A stretch of DNA of 64,000 nt from Gammaproteobacteria bacterium (GTDB lineage Bacteria; Pseudomonadota; Gammaproteobacteria; VBWC01). Position 1 is the stretch's first letter, and every line of letters starts with the position of its first letter. The notes under the pieces are model-generated. The model did not search any database and was not told where the DNA came from. It saw nothing but the letters and a program-made list of their open reading frames with translations. The stretch lies in the NCBI GenBank assembly GCA_023266115.1, contig JAHFRU010000001.1, positions 124,001 through 188,000 on the forward strand, given 5' to 3'. A program made the position numbers and the translations under genes. Below, one piece after another: positions 9,714 through 17,617 of the stretch.

Positions 9714-10175
9714 GTGTTTCGTTTCGAGTCATTATCAAGCCATTCCAAAGGGTTCACATTGCTGGAGCTGGTCATCGTCGTGACGATTATCGGTATTCTG
9801 CTCGTGATCGCCGTGCCCGCGTACCAGGAATACGGTAACCGGGGGCGGCGCACCGATGCGGTGAATTCCCTGCTGGCGGTGCAGGCCGAGCAGGAGCGGT
9901 ATCGCTCGACCTGCGTCAGCTACGCCACCCAGCTGAACGGTGCCCGCGTCTGTAATTCCGGTAGTTCGACTTTCGTTTTAGGTCGCGCGAACACCGACAG
10001 TGCCGACGGGTATTATACACTGGGCATCGAGAGCGCCACGGCGTCCACCTATCGGGCGACGGCGGCGCCCAAGGCCGGTGGGCCCCAGTCCGGCGATTCC
10101 TGCGCTACCTTTGCCATCACCCAGAACGGACCTGACCATACCGGTTACGCCAGCGCACAATGCTGGGGCCGCTGA
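9714..10175 (+). CDS. pilE: Type IV pilin, PilE-like
   Basis: Transcribed divergently from fimT. The GTG at 9714 is preceded by AGGTGGAG at 9702-9709 and gives a 13-residue leader ending in SKG, then FTLLELVIVVTIIGILLVIA, a classical type IV pilin N-terminus with Glu5. The 153-residue protein continues with AYQEYGNRGRRTDAVNSLL, the PilE pattern, and two C-terminal Cys residues. In other gammaproteobacteria a pilE-like minor pilin closes the same operon; here it is on the opposite strand. It may be a minor rather than major pilin. Confidence 0.85.
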   Translation: MFRFESLSSHSKGFTLLELVIVVTIIGILLVIAVPAYQEYGNRGRRTDAVNSLLAVQAEQERYRSTCVSYATQLNGARVCNSGSSTFVLGRANTDSADGYYTLGIESATASTYRATAAPKAGGPQSGDSCATFAITQNGPDHTGYASAQCWGR

Positions 10176-11335
10176 CGGGCGGAGGTGATGTCGACGTTAA
10201 CCGACAGGTCAGTGGATTGAGCGCGCGGGTTCCCCGGCCGGTAGATTATGTGGTTGTCGGCGGCGGTCTGATCGGTCTGCTCACCGCGCGCGAATTGCGG
10301 CTCGCCGGGCAAGGCGTCGCGCTGATCGAGCGTGGCGACATCGGCCGCGAGGCATCGTGGGCCGGTGGCGGCATCCTGTCGCCGCTCTATCCGTGGCGCT
10401 ATCCGGATTCAGTCAGCGCGCTGGCGGCCTGGAGCCAGCGCGCCTATCCAGCCCTGTGCGCGACACTGGCCGCCGAAACCGGTATCGATCCTGAGTGGAC
10501 ACAGAGCGGCCTGCTGGTGCTCGACGCCGCCGAAATCGTGCCAGCGACCGCATGGACGCGACGCCATGACGTAACGCTGCGGCAATGTAACGCCGCGACC
10601 CTGCGTAACCTCGAGCCGGCGCTGGGGACGGCCGCCGCTGACGTCATGCTGTTGCCGGACATCGCACAGGTGCGTAACCCGCGTCTGTTAAAGGCGCTGG
10701 TGACATCGCTTTTGCAACTCGGCGTCACCGTCGAAACCGGCGTCGACGTGGCGCGCGTGACAATGCATGCCGGGCGCGTTACCGGCGTCGATACGTCACA
10801 CGGACACCGGCCGGCGGTCAATGTTGTTATTGCCGGTGGCGCGTGGAGCAGCGCGCTAATTCAGCCGCTGGGCACGTTGCTGCCGGTGGAACCGGTGCGC
10901 GGCCAGATGCTGTTGTTGCGCGGCCGCCCCGGCGCGATCTCGCACATTATTCTCGCTGGCGAGCAGTATCTGATACCGCGGCGCGACGGCCGCATCCTGG
11001 TCGGCAGCACACTGGAATACGTTGGCTATGACCGCTCGACCACGGACGAGGCGCGCGAGGCGCTGCACCGGTTCGCGCTGTCTTGCGTGCCGGAGCTGGC
11101 CAGGTGTCCGATCGAGGCGCACTGGGCCGGACTGCGTCCCGGCTCGCCCGACGGCGTGCCGTTTATCGGCGCGGTGGCGCAAACCGCCGGTTTATTCATC
11201 AACACCGGACATTTCCGCAACGGTGTGGTGACCGGCCCGGCCTCGGCCCGCCTGCTCGCCGATATTGCGTTGCAGCGACGCAGTGCGATCGATCCGGCCT
11301 CTTACGCGATAAAACCGCGAAAAATCAGCGCATAA
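10160..11335 (+). CDS. thiO: Glycine oxidase ThiO (FAD-dependent)
   Basis: FAD-dependent amine oxidase of the DAO family; ThiO oxidises glycine to the imine used for thiazole formation in thiamine synthesis. The dinucleotide-binding motif is VVVGGGLIGLLTARELRLAG, followed by ASWAGGGILSPLYPWRYPD, a ThiO hallmark. The C-terminal part has GLRPGSPDGVPFIGA and TGHFRNGVVTGP. The true start is uncertain: ATG 10160 overlaps the pilE end and has no good ribosome site, whereas TTG 10217 is preceded by ACAGGTCAG. No other thiamine gene is nearby. Length of about 370-390 residues is normal. Confidence 0.9.
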   Translation: MLGPLTGGGDVDVNRQVSGLSARVPRPVDYVVVGGGLIGLLTARELRLAGQGVALIERGDIGREASWAGGGILSPLYPWRYPDSVSALAAWSQRAYPALCATLAAETGIDPEWTQSGLLVLDAAEIVPATAWTRRHDVTLRQCNAATLRNLEPALGTAAADVMLLPDIAQVRNPRLLKALVTSLLQLGVTVETGVDVARVTMHAGRVTGVDTSHGHRPAVNVVIAGGAWSSALIQPLGTLLPVEPVRGQMLLLRGRPGAISHIILAGEQYLIPRRDGRILVGSTLEYVGYDRSTTDEAREALHRFALSCVPELARCPIEAHWAGLRPGSPDGVPFIGAVAQTAGLFINTGHFRNGVVTGPASARLLADIALQRRSAIDPASYAIKPRKISA

Positions 11336-11387
11336 CCATCCGTTCCCGGTTGTTTTCGGCACGGTTCATTTCTATACTGCGCACGTC

Positions 11388-11463
<76 letters not shown>

Positions 11464-11508
11464 TACATTCAGGCACTTATACCGACGTAACCTTAGCCCG
11501 ATACCGTC

Positions 11509-11530
11509 GGTTCTACTGTGGTTCTACCTT
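11509..11530 (+). repeat. Left-end integrase arm-type site candidate
   Basis: Contains the core GGTTCTAC twice, separated by TGT, ending in CTT. The same 22 bases with one change occur at 21755-21776 near the right end, in the same orientation. Paired short repeats just inside both ends of an island are the expected layout for integrase arm-binding sites. The leader from 11464 to 11757 otherwise holds no gene. Confidence 0.5.
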
Positions 11531-11757
11531 CGGATGGGATTCTAGCCCTGAATAAGCACTAAGACTACCCCTAGGATTCCGTAAGAGGCTAGGCAAGGAT
11601 TACCCTCGGGATAACACCCCCACCCCCGGCGTATTGGGTCGGTAATCGCCATTGACCACTTTTCGTCCAACCACTTTCTAACACCGACTTTAAAACCGTC
11701 GCATTGTGTGGTCAGCGACGCACAATCGCGAATGCCTCGGCAAGCTAATGCAGTACC

Positions 11758-12141
11758 TTAGTCAGTGTACTTGATTGCAATGCCTCGAATTACCGGAACA
11801 GTGCCGCCACCGATGGACTGGTAGCCACCGAGCCATGGGTTATACATAAAGCCAGGTTGTTGTTGCTTGCTCGCATTCTCGGTAGGAATCACGGCATCTG
11901 CCCCAATTGCAGCCGCTTTTCTCCGCATGCTCTCAAGAAGTTCAGGTAAAGGTGTGTTAACGGGGCCGCTAGCTTCAAGCATGGCGATCTGTTTGAAATT
12001 GCGAGTTGGCAATTGAGATAAGATTTCAACATTCTGCGTTGGGGCATAAGTAACAACATCATCCAGCATGACGGCGCTTGTGGTCGCGCACCCCGAAAGA
12101 GTGAGTGTCGTAAGAAGTAGAATGACGTTTGTTGTTTTCAT
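11758..12141 (-). CDS. Predicted lipoprotein
   Basis: The start at 12141 gives MKTTNVILLLTTLTLSGC, a textbook lipoprotein signal with cleavage before Cys18, preceded by GGGAAAGAGA. An ORF extension to 12180 would hide this signal. The mature part is about 110 residues with a KAAAIGADAVIP segment, which recurs in small envelope proteins with a ferredoxin-like YbjQ/RcsF-like fold, and ends in a Gly/Pro-rich tail. It is last of three leftward cargo genes (96-aa protein, nuclease, this). Function unknown; most likely anchored to the outer membrane. Confidence 0.75.
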   Translation of the reverse strand: MKTTNVILLLTTLTLSGCATTSAVMLDDVVTYAPTQNVEILSQLPTRNFKQIAMLEASGPVNTPLPELLESMRRKAAAIGADAVIPTENASKQQQPGFMYNPWLGGYQSIGGGTVPVIRGIAIKYTD

Positions 12142-12187
12142 TTCTCTTTCCCAAGAGTCTTCACATTTGTTTATCAGCAATCCCGAG

Positions 12188-12655
12188 TTATTTTCTCTTC
12201 CGCCACTCCCACGGCGGTACTCTCTGATCTTCCTGTAGTGCCCATAATCCTAACCGCTGTTCGCGCGCCAACTTTTCCAGTTGGTAAAGGTTCTCATCCT
12301 TCGCGTATTTCGGATAGACCCAGGCATGTCCATTTCTGACCATTTCGGCGTTGACGTAGATACCTCCGACGTACACCTTGCCGACAATTCGCCCATATCG
12401 GTCGGTATCCACTTGCTCCACGTTCACGTATTTGCCAAAAACCCAATCAGATAACGCCTGCTTCGATTTCTGACCGTAGGGCTGTTTCTTCTCTGGTGCG
12501 TCGATTTCGGCTAGCCGGACTTTGTACTGTTTGCGGTCCTGTAGAACTGTGATGGTGTCGCCGTCTGCTATAGATACCACTTCGCCGATAATCACTGCGG
12601 CGTGACACTGCGATGTTAGCAGCAGAGAGAAGAAGAACAGGCTAAAACGTTTCAT
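12188..12655 (-). CDS. Exported thermonuclease (staphylococcal nuclease fold)
   Basis: The 155-residue protein has a cleavable signal peptide (about residues 1-19, ending CHA-A) followed by a complete SNase domain. Visible signatures: VVSIADGDTITVL, VRLAEIDAPE (catalytic Arg and metal-binding Asp), QPYGQKSKQAL, DTDRYGRIVGKV (second catalytic Arg region) and HAWVYPKYAK. Such enzymes cut DNA and RNA with calcium. Export puts the activity in the periplasm or outside the cell. It lies five bases after the 96-aa gene and 46 bases before the lipoprotein gene, probably in one leftward transcript. Confidence 0.93.
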   Translation of the reverse strand: MKRFSLFFFSLLLTSQCHAAVIIGEVVSIADGDTITVLQDRKQYKVRLAEIDAPEKKQPYGQKSKQALSDWVFGKYVNVEQVDTDRYGRIVGKVYVGGIYVNAEMVRNGHAWVYPKYAKDENLYQLEKLAREQRLGLWALQEDQRVPPWEWRKRK

Positions 12656-12660
12656 ATGTT

Positions 12661-12951
12661 CTAATGCAGTGGGTCGGTGGTGTCGGTGTTCCCGATTGTT
12701 ACTTGATTCAGCGCAGCAATCATTTCCAGCATGCCACTCGCTAAAAGATCGGCCAGTTCTGAGCTGATTTGATCAGTTTTCGCCATGTTCTTTTGTTCGG
12801 TAGGTGGGAGCTCGCCGTACTTGAGCTTGTAGTGCGCCAGATTCAACGCCAGTAGTCGCGCGCACTCAGCCACTTTCTCCTTGGTTGACTGTTCTAGTCT
12901 TGTATCCAGCGTATTGCTAGCCTCGACAAAGTCTCGTATCTGGTTTTCCAT
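12661..12951 (-). CDS. Hypothetical protein, 96 aa
   Basis: A small, mostly helical, acidic-to-neutral protein without signal peptide or membrane segment. It has a heptad-like N-terminal half (VEASNTLDTRLEQSTKEKVAECARLLAL) and a C-terminal amphipathic helix (ELADLLASGMLEMIAALNQV). I do not recognise a family. It is the first gene of the leftward trio that ends with the exported nuclease and a lipoprotein, five bases upstream of the nuclease. A cytoplasmic partner of the nuclease is conceivable, but nothing in the sequence proves it. Confidence 0.6.
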   Translation of the reverse strand: MENQIRDFVEASNTLDTRLEQSTKEKVAECARLLALNLAHYKLKYGELPPTEQKNMAKTDQISSELADLLASGMLEMIAALNQVTIGNTDTTDPLH

Positions 12952-13045
12952 GAATCGGCTCCGGGTATATAGTTTCCAGTAGAGAGTAGCGTATCAAACC
13001 GCGCGTCTGCGTGAGCTTACGTGCTGATGATCTGGGGAGGTAATC

Positions 13046-13489
13046 ATGCAATCTCATTCCTTTCATCTAAGGCTATTATCGTTTTTTGCACTGATCCTTT
13101 TTGCCAGCACGTCCTTTGCGGGGCATACGGTTCGTGGCTATCACCGTAAGGATGGTACTTACGTCGCGCCGCATTACAGTAGAAATAAGGGTGAAAGAAC
13201 GATCAGCCGAGAAACGAATTCTGGCGCGAAAATTCATCGAAGTAGAAGTCAGGGTATAGGAGCTACTAGTGGAAAAGGCAATTCTCACGGGAATGGTCAT
13301 CGTAGCGAAGCCGCTAAAAGCGCCTTCAAGAAGTCTCACCCTTGCCCTTCCACTGGTTCGTCAAGAGGTGCTTGTCCAGGCTATGTGATAGATCACATTA
13401 CGCCTTTGAAGCGCGGAGGGGCGGACGATCCACGCAATATGCAGTGGCAAACAGACAATCAAGCGAAGCAAAAGGATAAGTGGGAATAG
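13046..13489 (+). CDS. Exported HNH endonuclease
   Basis: Starts at the ATG at 13046 behind GGGGAGGT. Residues 1-25 form a signal peptide ending in TSFAG. The mature protein has a YHRKDGTYVAPHYSRNKG segment, a low-complexity Ser/Gly/His-rich linker (residues about 60-95), and a C-terminal HNH domain: CPGYVIDHITPLKRGG, then DDPRNMQWQTDNQAKQKDKWE split across the motif, giving the paired His, the Asn and the final His/Lys region. Such exported HNH proteins are annotated widely but rarely studied. It is divergent from the nuclease trio across 94 bases, so two exported nucleases share one promoter region. Confidence 0.87.
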   Translation: MQSHSFHLRLLSFFALILFASTSFAGHTVRGYHRKDGTYVAPHYSRNKGERTISRETNSGAKIHRSRSQGIGATSGKGNSHGNGHRSEAAKSAFKKSHPCPSTGSSRGACPGYVIDHITPLKRGGADDPRNMQWQTDNQAKQKDKWE

Positions 13490-13521
13490 GTAAATAGCCC
13501 TCTTGTCGGGAGTGAACCGAA

Positions 13522-14547
13522 ATGAAAAAATATTCCCTAACGCTATTGCTGGCCGCATTGTTGTGTTTTTCTACTGTCACCATTTCGGCAGCTGTCCTTT
13601 ATTCGGAAAATTTCAGCGATGGGGTAGCGAATAACTGGCGGGAGTTAAATGGCACTTGGTCGGTCACCGGTGGGGAATATGTACAAAGCGCGTTTACCGT
13701 TGATGCATGGGACGGAATAGCGGTAGTCGATTTAAACTTTGCTCCCGACTATGTCATTGAAGTCGATATTAAGAACACGTATCAGACCGGTCAGGGTTTT
13801 CAACCTGCGTTAGTCTTTGGTGTTGAGGATTACGGGGCTAACCCGCTTCATGCCTATTCTTTCGAGTATCGGCCGACATTACAGAAGTGGGCCTTGCTGA
13901 AGTTTAACGCAACTGGGCCAGATGTTACTTACGGGCAAGAGTCTGGTACGTCGTCGCCAGTTATAGGGCAGTGGTATCACATCAAGGTTGAGGTAATTGG
14001 CCTCCAGATTAAGTGTTATGTCGATGGTGTGTTGAAGATCGATGCGCTAGTACCGGCGATTGCGTCGGGGCCGGTGGGATTAATGACAGACGAAGGCGTA
14101 TGGGTGTTCGATAATTTCTTCGTATTATCTACAGCTTCTAAACAGGTGGCTGTTGACGTTATTCCGCACCACTGTCCGAACATCCTAAACATAAAAAAGA
14201 AAGGCCCTATAACAGCGGCGATTATGGGGTCTGCCGACATTGACGTAGGGAACATCGATACCGCATCAATACGCTTGGAAGGTGTAGCGCCAAACCGTTC
14301 TAAAATTAGGGATGTGGGTACGCCCTTCGAGCCATTCATCGGAAAAACCAACGAGTATAGCTGTAACGACTGGGGTACGGATGGGTTGCTTGATCTCGAA
14401 CTTCGTTTCGATGCTCAAGCACTGGTAGACGCCATTGGCCCGGCATCGAATACCGAAGTACGCGTATTGCATCTGACTGGCGAGATGCTTGATGGCACGC
14501 CAATCGAGGGGCAGGACGTTGTAATTATCAAGTATAAAGGGAAATAG
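13522..14547 (+). CDS. Exported concanavalin-like (LamG-type) protein
   Basis: The 341-residue protein has a signal peptide (1-24, ending TISAA). Residues about 25-200 form a jelly-roll-like region with YSENFSDGVANNWRELNG, EVDIKNTYQTG and YVDGVLKIDALVPAIASGPVGLMTDE, typical of LamG/laminarin-type carbohydrate-binding domains. The C-terminal 140 residues hold a separate module (VAVDVIPHHCPNILNIKKKG, ASIRLEGVAP, EGQDVVIIKYKGK) seen at the ends of many secreted proteins from diverse bacteria. It starts 32 bases after the HNH gene and is probably co-transcribed. A surface binding role is likely; no catalytic residues are evident. Confidence 0.75.
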   Translation: MKKYSLTLLLAALLCFSTVTISAAVLYSENFSDGVANNWRELNGTWSVTGGEYVQSAFTVDAWDGIAVVDLNFAPDYVIEVDIKNTYQTGQGFQPALVFGVEDYGANPLHAYSFEYRPTLQKWALLKFNATGPDVTYGQESGTSSPVIGQWYHIKVEVIGLQIKCYVDGVLKIDALVPAIASGPVGLMTDEGVWVFDNFFVLSTASKQVAVDVIPHHCPNILNIKKKGPITAAIMGSADIDVGNIDTASIRLEGVAPNRSKIRDVGTPFEPFIGKTNEYSCNDWGTDGLLDLELRFDAQALVDAIGPASNTEVRVLHLTGEMLDGTPIEGQDVVIIKYKGK

Positions 14548-14598
14548 AAACGCGCCGACCCAGCGCGAAGATATTCCATTCCTATTCCAGTGGCTGCC

Positions 14599-15258
14599 AT
14601 GTGTGGACGCTATAACATCGTCACTGACGCGGAAGCCCTAGCGGAGTTCTTTGAGATTGTTATTTTTGAACTCCAAGACTTCCACAGCAACTATAATGCC
14701 GCGCCGACGCAATACCTCCCTGTAGTGAGACTGACGGACGCGGGGCGTGAACTGATCGCGTTGCGCTGGGGGCTGGTGCCGTTCTGGGCCAAGGATACGA
14801 AGATCGGCTACAAGACCATAAACGCCAGAAGCGAAACCATTGCTACCAAGCCCGCCTTTCGGGCTGCGTATATAAAACGGCGTTGTCTGGTTCCCGCAAG
14901 TGGCTACTTTGAGTGGAAAGTGGAAGGAGGGGCAAAGCAGCCCTATAACATCTGCCTAGAAGAACGCGGTCTACTCGCGTTCGCAGGGCTATGGGAACAT
15001 TGGGAAGGAGAGAAGGAAACGCTCGATACTTTCACAATCGTTACTACCGCCGCGAGCGACCAAGTAAAACACATTCATGACCGAATGCCGGTAATACTGT
15101 CTGAGCAAGATTGTCGATTGTGGCTTACCAGCGACGATCAAGACACACTATCAAATTTACTGATTCCGCGAGATATACCGGGGCTGACTACCTACCCAGT
15201 TAACAAGCGAGTCAGTAATGCCCGTAACAACGATCCTGAGTGTATTCAACCGGCCTGA
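14599..15258 (+). CDS. SRAP-domain abasic-site-shielding protein (YedK/HMCES type)
   Basis: SRAP proteins cross-link through Cys2 to abasic sites in single-stranded DNA. The start at 14599 gives MCGRYNI, so Cys2 is exposed once Met is removed; the longer start at 14590 would block this. Other active-site elements are visible: KTINARSET (Asn), SGYFEWK (Glu) and HIHDRMPVIL (His). Length, 219 residues, is normal. Unlike most of the cargo it has no signal peptide and must act in the cytoplasm. It follows the LamG-type gene by 51 bases. Carriage on an island with two nucleases is notable. Confidence 0.93.
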   Translation: MCGRYNIVTDAEALAEFFEIVIFELQDFHSNYNAAPTQYLPVVRLTDAGRELIALRWGLVPFWAKDTKIGYKTINARSETIATKPAFRAAYIKRRCLVPASGYFEWKVEGGAKQPYNICLEERGLLAFAGLWEHWEGEKETLDTFTIVTTAASDQVKHIHDRMPVILSEQDCRLWLTSDDQDTLSNLLIPRDIPGLTTYPVNKRVSNARNNDPECIQPA

Positions 15259-15514
15259 GGTACGGGGTACGCCGGGCAAAAATTGGACTTATGGGACTCC
15301 TAGCAATCGCCCCCCGCCTGCCGAAGACCCACCTTCCCCCTCATTTGCCCGCTTGCTCCACAGTGACCGTATTAACGGGTCAGGCACGGTATGGTCAGAT
15401 TTTGTCATGTGAATATATTTGCTGGGCGAAAGCTCCTCATTGATAGTCACGGTTCCGGGTTTGAAAATATATTCGGACGGGAGTTAGAGGATCGGCGTTC
15501 AAGGAGGACGGGTC

Positions 15515-15655
15515 ATGAGAATATTAATCGTTGCATTAATGTTGATGTTTACCAGCAGCATGGTATTAGCTCATGGTGGAGGTTGTCGCAAAGACTCACC
15601 TCCAGGACAGTGCTGCCATATGGACCATAAAACCGGCATCGTTCACTGTCACTAA
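15515..15655 (+). CDS. Small exported His/Cys-rich protein (YHYH-like), 46 aa
   Basis: A short gene with an excellent ribosome binding site (AAGGAGGACGGG at 15500-15511) before ATG 15515. The product has a signal peptide of about 19 residues (MRILIVALMLMFTSSMVLA) and a 27-residue mature peptide beginning HGGGCRKD and ending CCHMDHKTGIVHCH. The tail resembles the small secreted YHYH-type proteins whose C-terminus reads like CHNNKKTGGYHCH. Four Cys and four His residues suggest metal binding or disulfide packing. The 256 bases upstream of it (15259-15514) hold no other gene. Confidence 0.7.
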   Translation: MRILIVALMLMFTSSMVLAHGGGCRKDSPPGQCCHMDHKTGIVHCH

Positions 15656-15738
15656 GCTTGGGCATAAACAAGTTGCCGCGCTGGGCGCACTGATGCGCTC
15701 CGGTGCGGCGGTGCGTGCTAGTAGAGGTCGGGGTTCAA

Positions 15739-16110
15739 ATGTGGTGGCAACATTGGGGACATATTCTTCTAGTTATTTTTATTGGAGGTTGCGCAACGCA
15801 ACAAGCCAGGTTGCAGTGGTACAATCCAAACATTGTTAATAGCATAGCTCAACAACAGTTCAATATTGATTCTGGTCAATGTAAGTCCGTTGCGCATCAA
15901 TCAGTTCCGGATAACATTACTCGGCTCGGTCCTGCCCCTCCAAAAAATACTGGTAAATTCCATTCCGGTGTTGATTATCAAGAGCAGCAAGCTTATATAC
16001 GGTCGATAGATTTATTTAACCAACAGCAACAGGCTAGGATTGACGCAATTAACAGTGCTTACGTTGGGTGTATGTTGCAGCGTGGTTGGTCTCAAATTCT
16101 CGAACAGTAG
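15739..16110 (+). CDS. Predicted lipoprotein, 123 aa
   Basis: The ATG at 15739 gives MWWQHWGHILLVIFIGGCATQ, a lipoprotein signal with Cys18; the ORF extends upstream to 15703 without a better start. The mature protein is rich in Gln and Asn (QQQFNIDSGQ, LFNQQQQARIDAIN), with two Cys residues and a Pro-rich patch (LGPAPPKNTGKF). The pattern of GQC...AYVGCMLQRGW resembles small phage- or island-borne lipoproteins of unknown role. It lies 83 bases after the small His-rich gene and 37 bases before the next exported protein. Confidence 0.65.
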   Translation: MWWQHWGHILLVIFIGGCATQQARLQWYNPNIVNSIAQQQFNIDSGQCKSVAHQSVPDNITRLGPAPPKNTGKFHSGVDYQEQQAYIRSIDLFNQQQQARIDAINSAYVGCMLQRGWSQILEQ

Positions 16111-16147
16111 GGTCCTACCTGCTGATATTTGTTATATGGAGGATCAA

Positions 16148-16984
16148 ATGAAAGCACAAACAGTCATTCTTGTCTTTGTTGCACTATTTGGGCCCTCAGA
16201 ACTCGCTTTTGCGAAGAAACCAATCAGCCCCGGACAGGACGTGAATTGTGTTAAATGTGTCGATACCACAGATATTGCCGATGGTGCCGTTACAAACCCC
16301 AAGCTCGGTGCCGACGTCGAGACCAGAATTGGCAACATTGAGACCGGTGTTACAGATAACGCGAATGATATTTCCCAGAATACTGCCAACGTGTCCAGTA
16401 ATTCGTCGAAGATTCTGGAGAACGAGCTAGATATTATGACCCTTCGAACTGACGTCGATTCGAATACTGCTGCGATAGCGGGTATAACTCAGGGGGTCCA
16501 GGTGCTAGCGAATGGGGTAAGTATCGGGAGTTTCCTGCAAAGCCGACCCCATGTCAGTGGTAGCGGTGACTTGATTCACCAGGCACTCAGTACCGCCAAC
16601 TACGTATTTGAAGTTTATGCCCATGGGCTTGCAAGCGACGGCAATCAGGCCGGTGACCTTACCACCTTGACGCTTTGGTATGAGGATGTGGGATGCTCGG
16701 GCCCCGCTTACGTAAGGATTCAAAATGAACTACGAAATCTCAATATGTCCGAGCAACAAGGTGGCGTATTTCGCGTCGCGACCGCATCTGGTTCCGTAGG
16801 TAATTACTATGTTCCAGCCGGTTCTCAGTCCACGATACGATCTTTTATCGCCGCCAATGGAGGAGAAGGCTGTGCCCCTAATTCTGTAAATAACGTGGAG
16901 TCGGTAAGGGTGTTCGCGAACGATTCCGCCATCACTGGTGTCCATAATGTGCGCTACGCTGCGCCAATTACGCTGGGGCGGTAA
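16148..16984 (+). CDS. Exported coiled-coil protein, 278 aa
   Basis: ATG 16148 follows TGGAGGATCAA, a strong ribosome site. Residues 1-22 are a signal peptide (ending AFA). Then comes CVKCVDTTDIADGAVTNPKL, a motif common before trimeric stalks of fibre-like proteins, and a heptad coiled coil (about residues 60-120: IGNIETGVTDNANDISQNT, LENELDIMTLRTDVDSNTA). The C-terminal 150 residues form a beta-rich domain with two Cys residues. It may be a trimeric surface stalk-and-head protein. No enzyme motif. Last gene of the cargo. Confidence 0.65.
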   Translation: MKAQTVILVFVALFGPSELAFAKKPISPGQDVNCVKCVDTTDIADGAVTNPKLGADVETRIGNIETGVTDNANDISQNTANVSSNSSKILENELDIMTLRTDVDSNTAAIAGITQGVQVLANGVSIGSFLQSRPHVSGSGDLIHQALSTANYVFEVYAHGLASDGNQAGDLTTLTLWYEDVGCSGPAYVRIQNELRNLNMSEQQGGVFRVATASGSVGNYYVPAGSQSTIRSFIAANGGEGCAPNSVNNVESVRVFANDSAITGVHNVRYAAPITLGR

Positions 16985-17617
16985 AGCATAATGAATTGGT
17001 TCAAGCGGGTTAATTTCGGCATTAATTCTGTGATCAAAACAAGTGAAAGCTTTCAACACCGGAGAGTAGGCAAAATCGGGGAGTCGCTGGATGTATTTGG
17101 GGAATACTCTTAGGATTCGGAATCCAGGGGGCTCCTTTGCAGCCGTAGCAGTTCCGAAAGGGTTCCTATGTCAATTCTCTCAGGGCTGGAATTTTCCCCC
17201 TACCCCTTGGCTATAACGGGACTTTTCCACCCCAAAAAACACCTATGCGCTACCTATTCACACCATGCCTGGATAGATAACGCCGCAAGTACCTGTAATA
17301 ACGTCCCAATAACGAAAAGGACTACCTGATAGCGTATCAGCGGGCCGGCATTAATCCATTCGCCGGGCGGATACTAAGGTTAGCGTAAGGTGAACCTAAG
17401 GTTTGTTAAGGTTCTGCTGTGGCCCCCACCCCCGTGTAATGGGTCGGCAATCGCTATTCCCAGCGATTCGTCCAGCCGAATTCAAACGGGGTCTTTCTGC
17501 GCTTTGATTGTTTATGAAATCAAAATTTGCAAGAGCGGGTACTCGCGGGGAGTGCATAGGGTGGGGAGGGGGAACCCCCTCCGTGGGGGCGGGCCAGTAG
17601 GGCGACAAGCTCACTGG
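16985..17617. other. Gene-free stretch between cargo and core
   Basis: No convincing gene on either strand. The right part (17410-17475) carries the degenerate copy of the island left end. Just before it is a cluster of short AAGGTT/AACCTA motifs at 17376-17411 that could be protein-binding repeats. A CCCCACCCCC run and a GGGGAGGGGG run (17564-17573) flank the boundary to the core genes. Confidence 0.5.
17410..17475 (+). repeat. Internal copy of the island left-end sequence
   Basis: The stretch begins with GGTTCTGCTGTGG (17410-17422), one change from the left-end GGTTCTACTGTGG at 11509. It continues with CCCCCACCCCC and a segment containing ATGGGTCGGCAATCG that matches 11617-11671 (CCCCCACCCCC, then TTGGGTCGGTAATCG) at most positions, including a shared TTCGTCCA. 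It lies between the cargo genes and the core genes, and so looks like an older or secondary element end. Confidence 0.6.

Noticed and set aside
15725-15740. GGTCGGGGTTCAAAT as a T-arm of another tRNA
   Set aside because: No matching acceptor or anticodon stem nearby.
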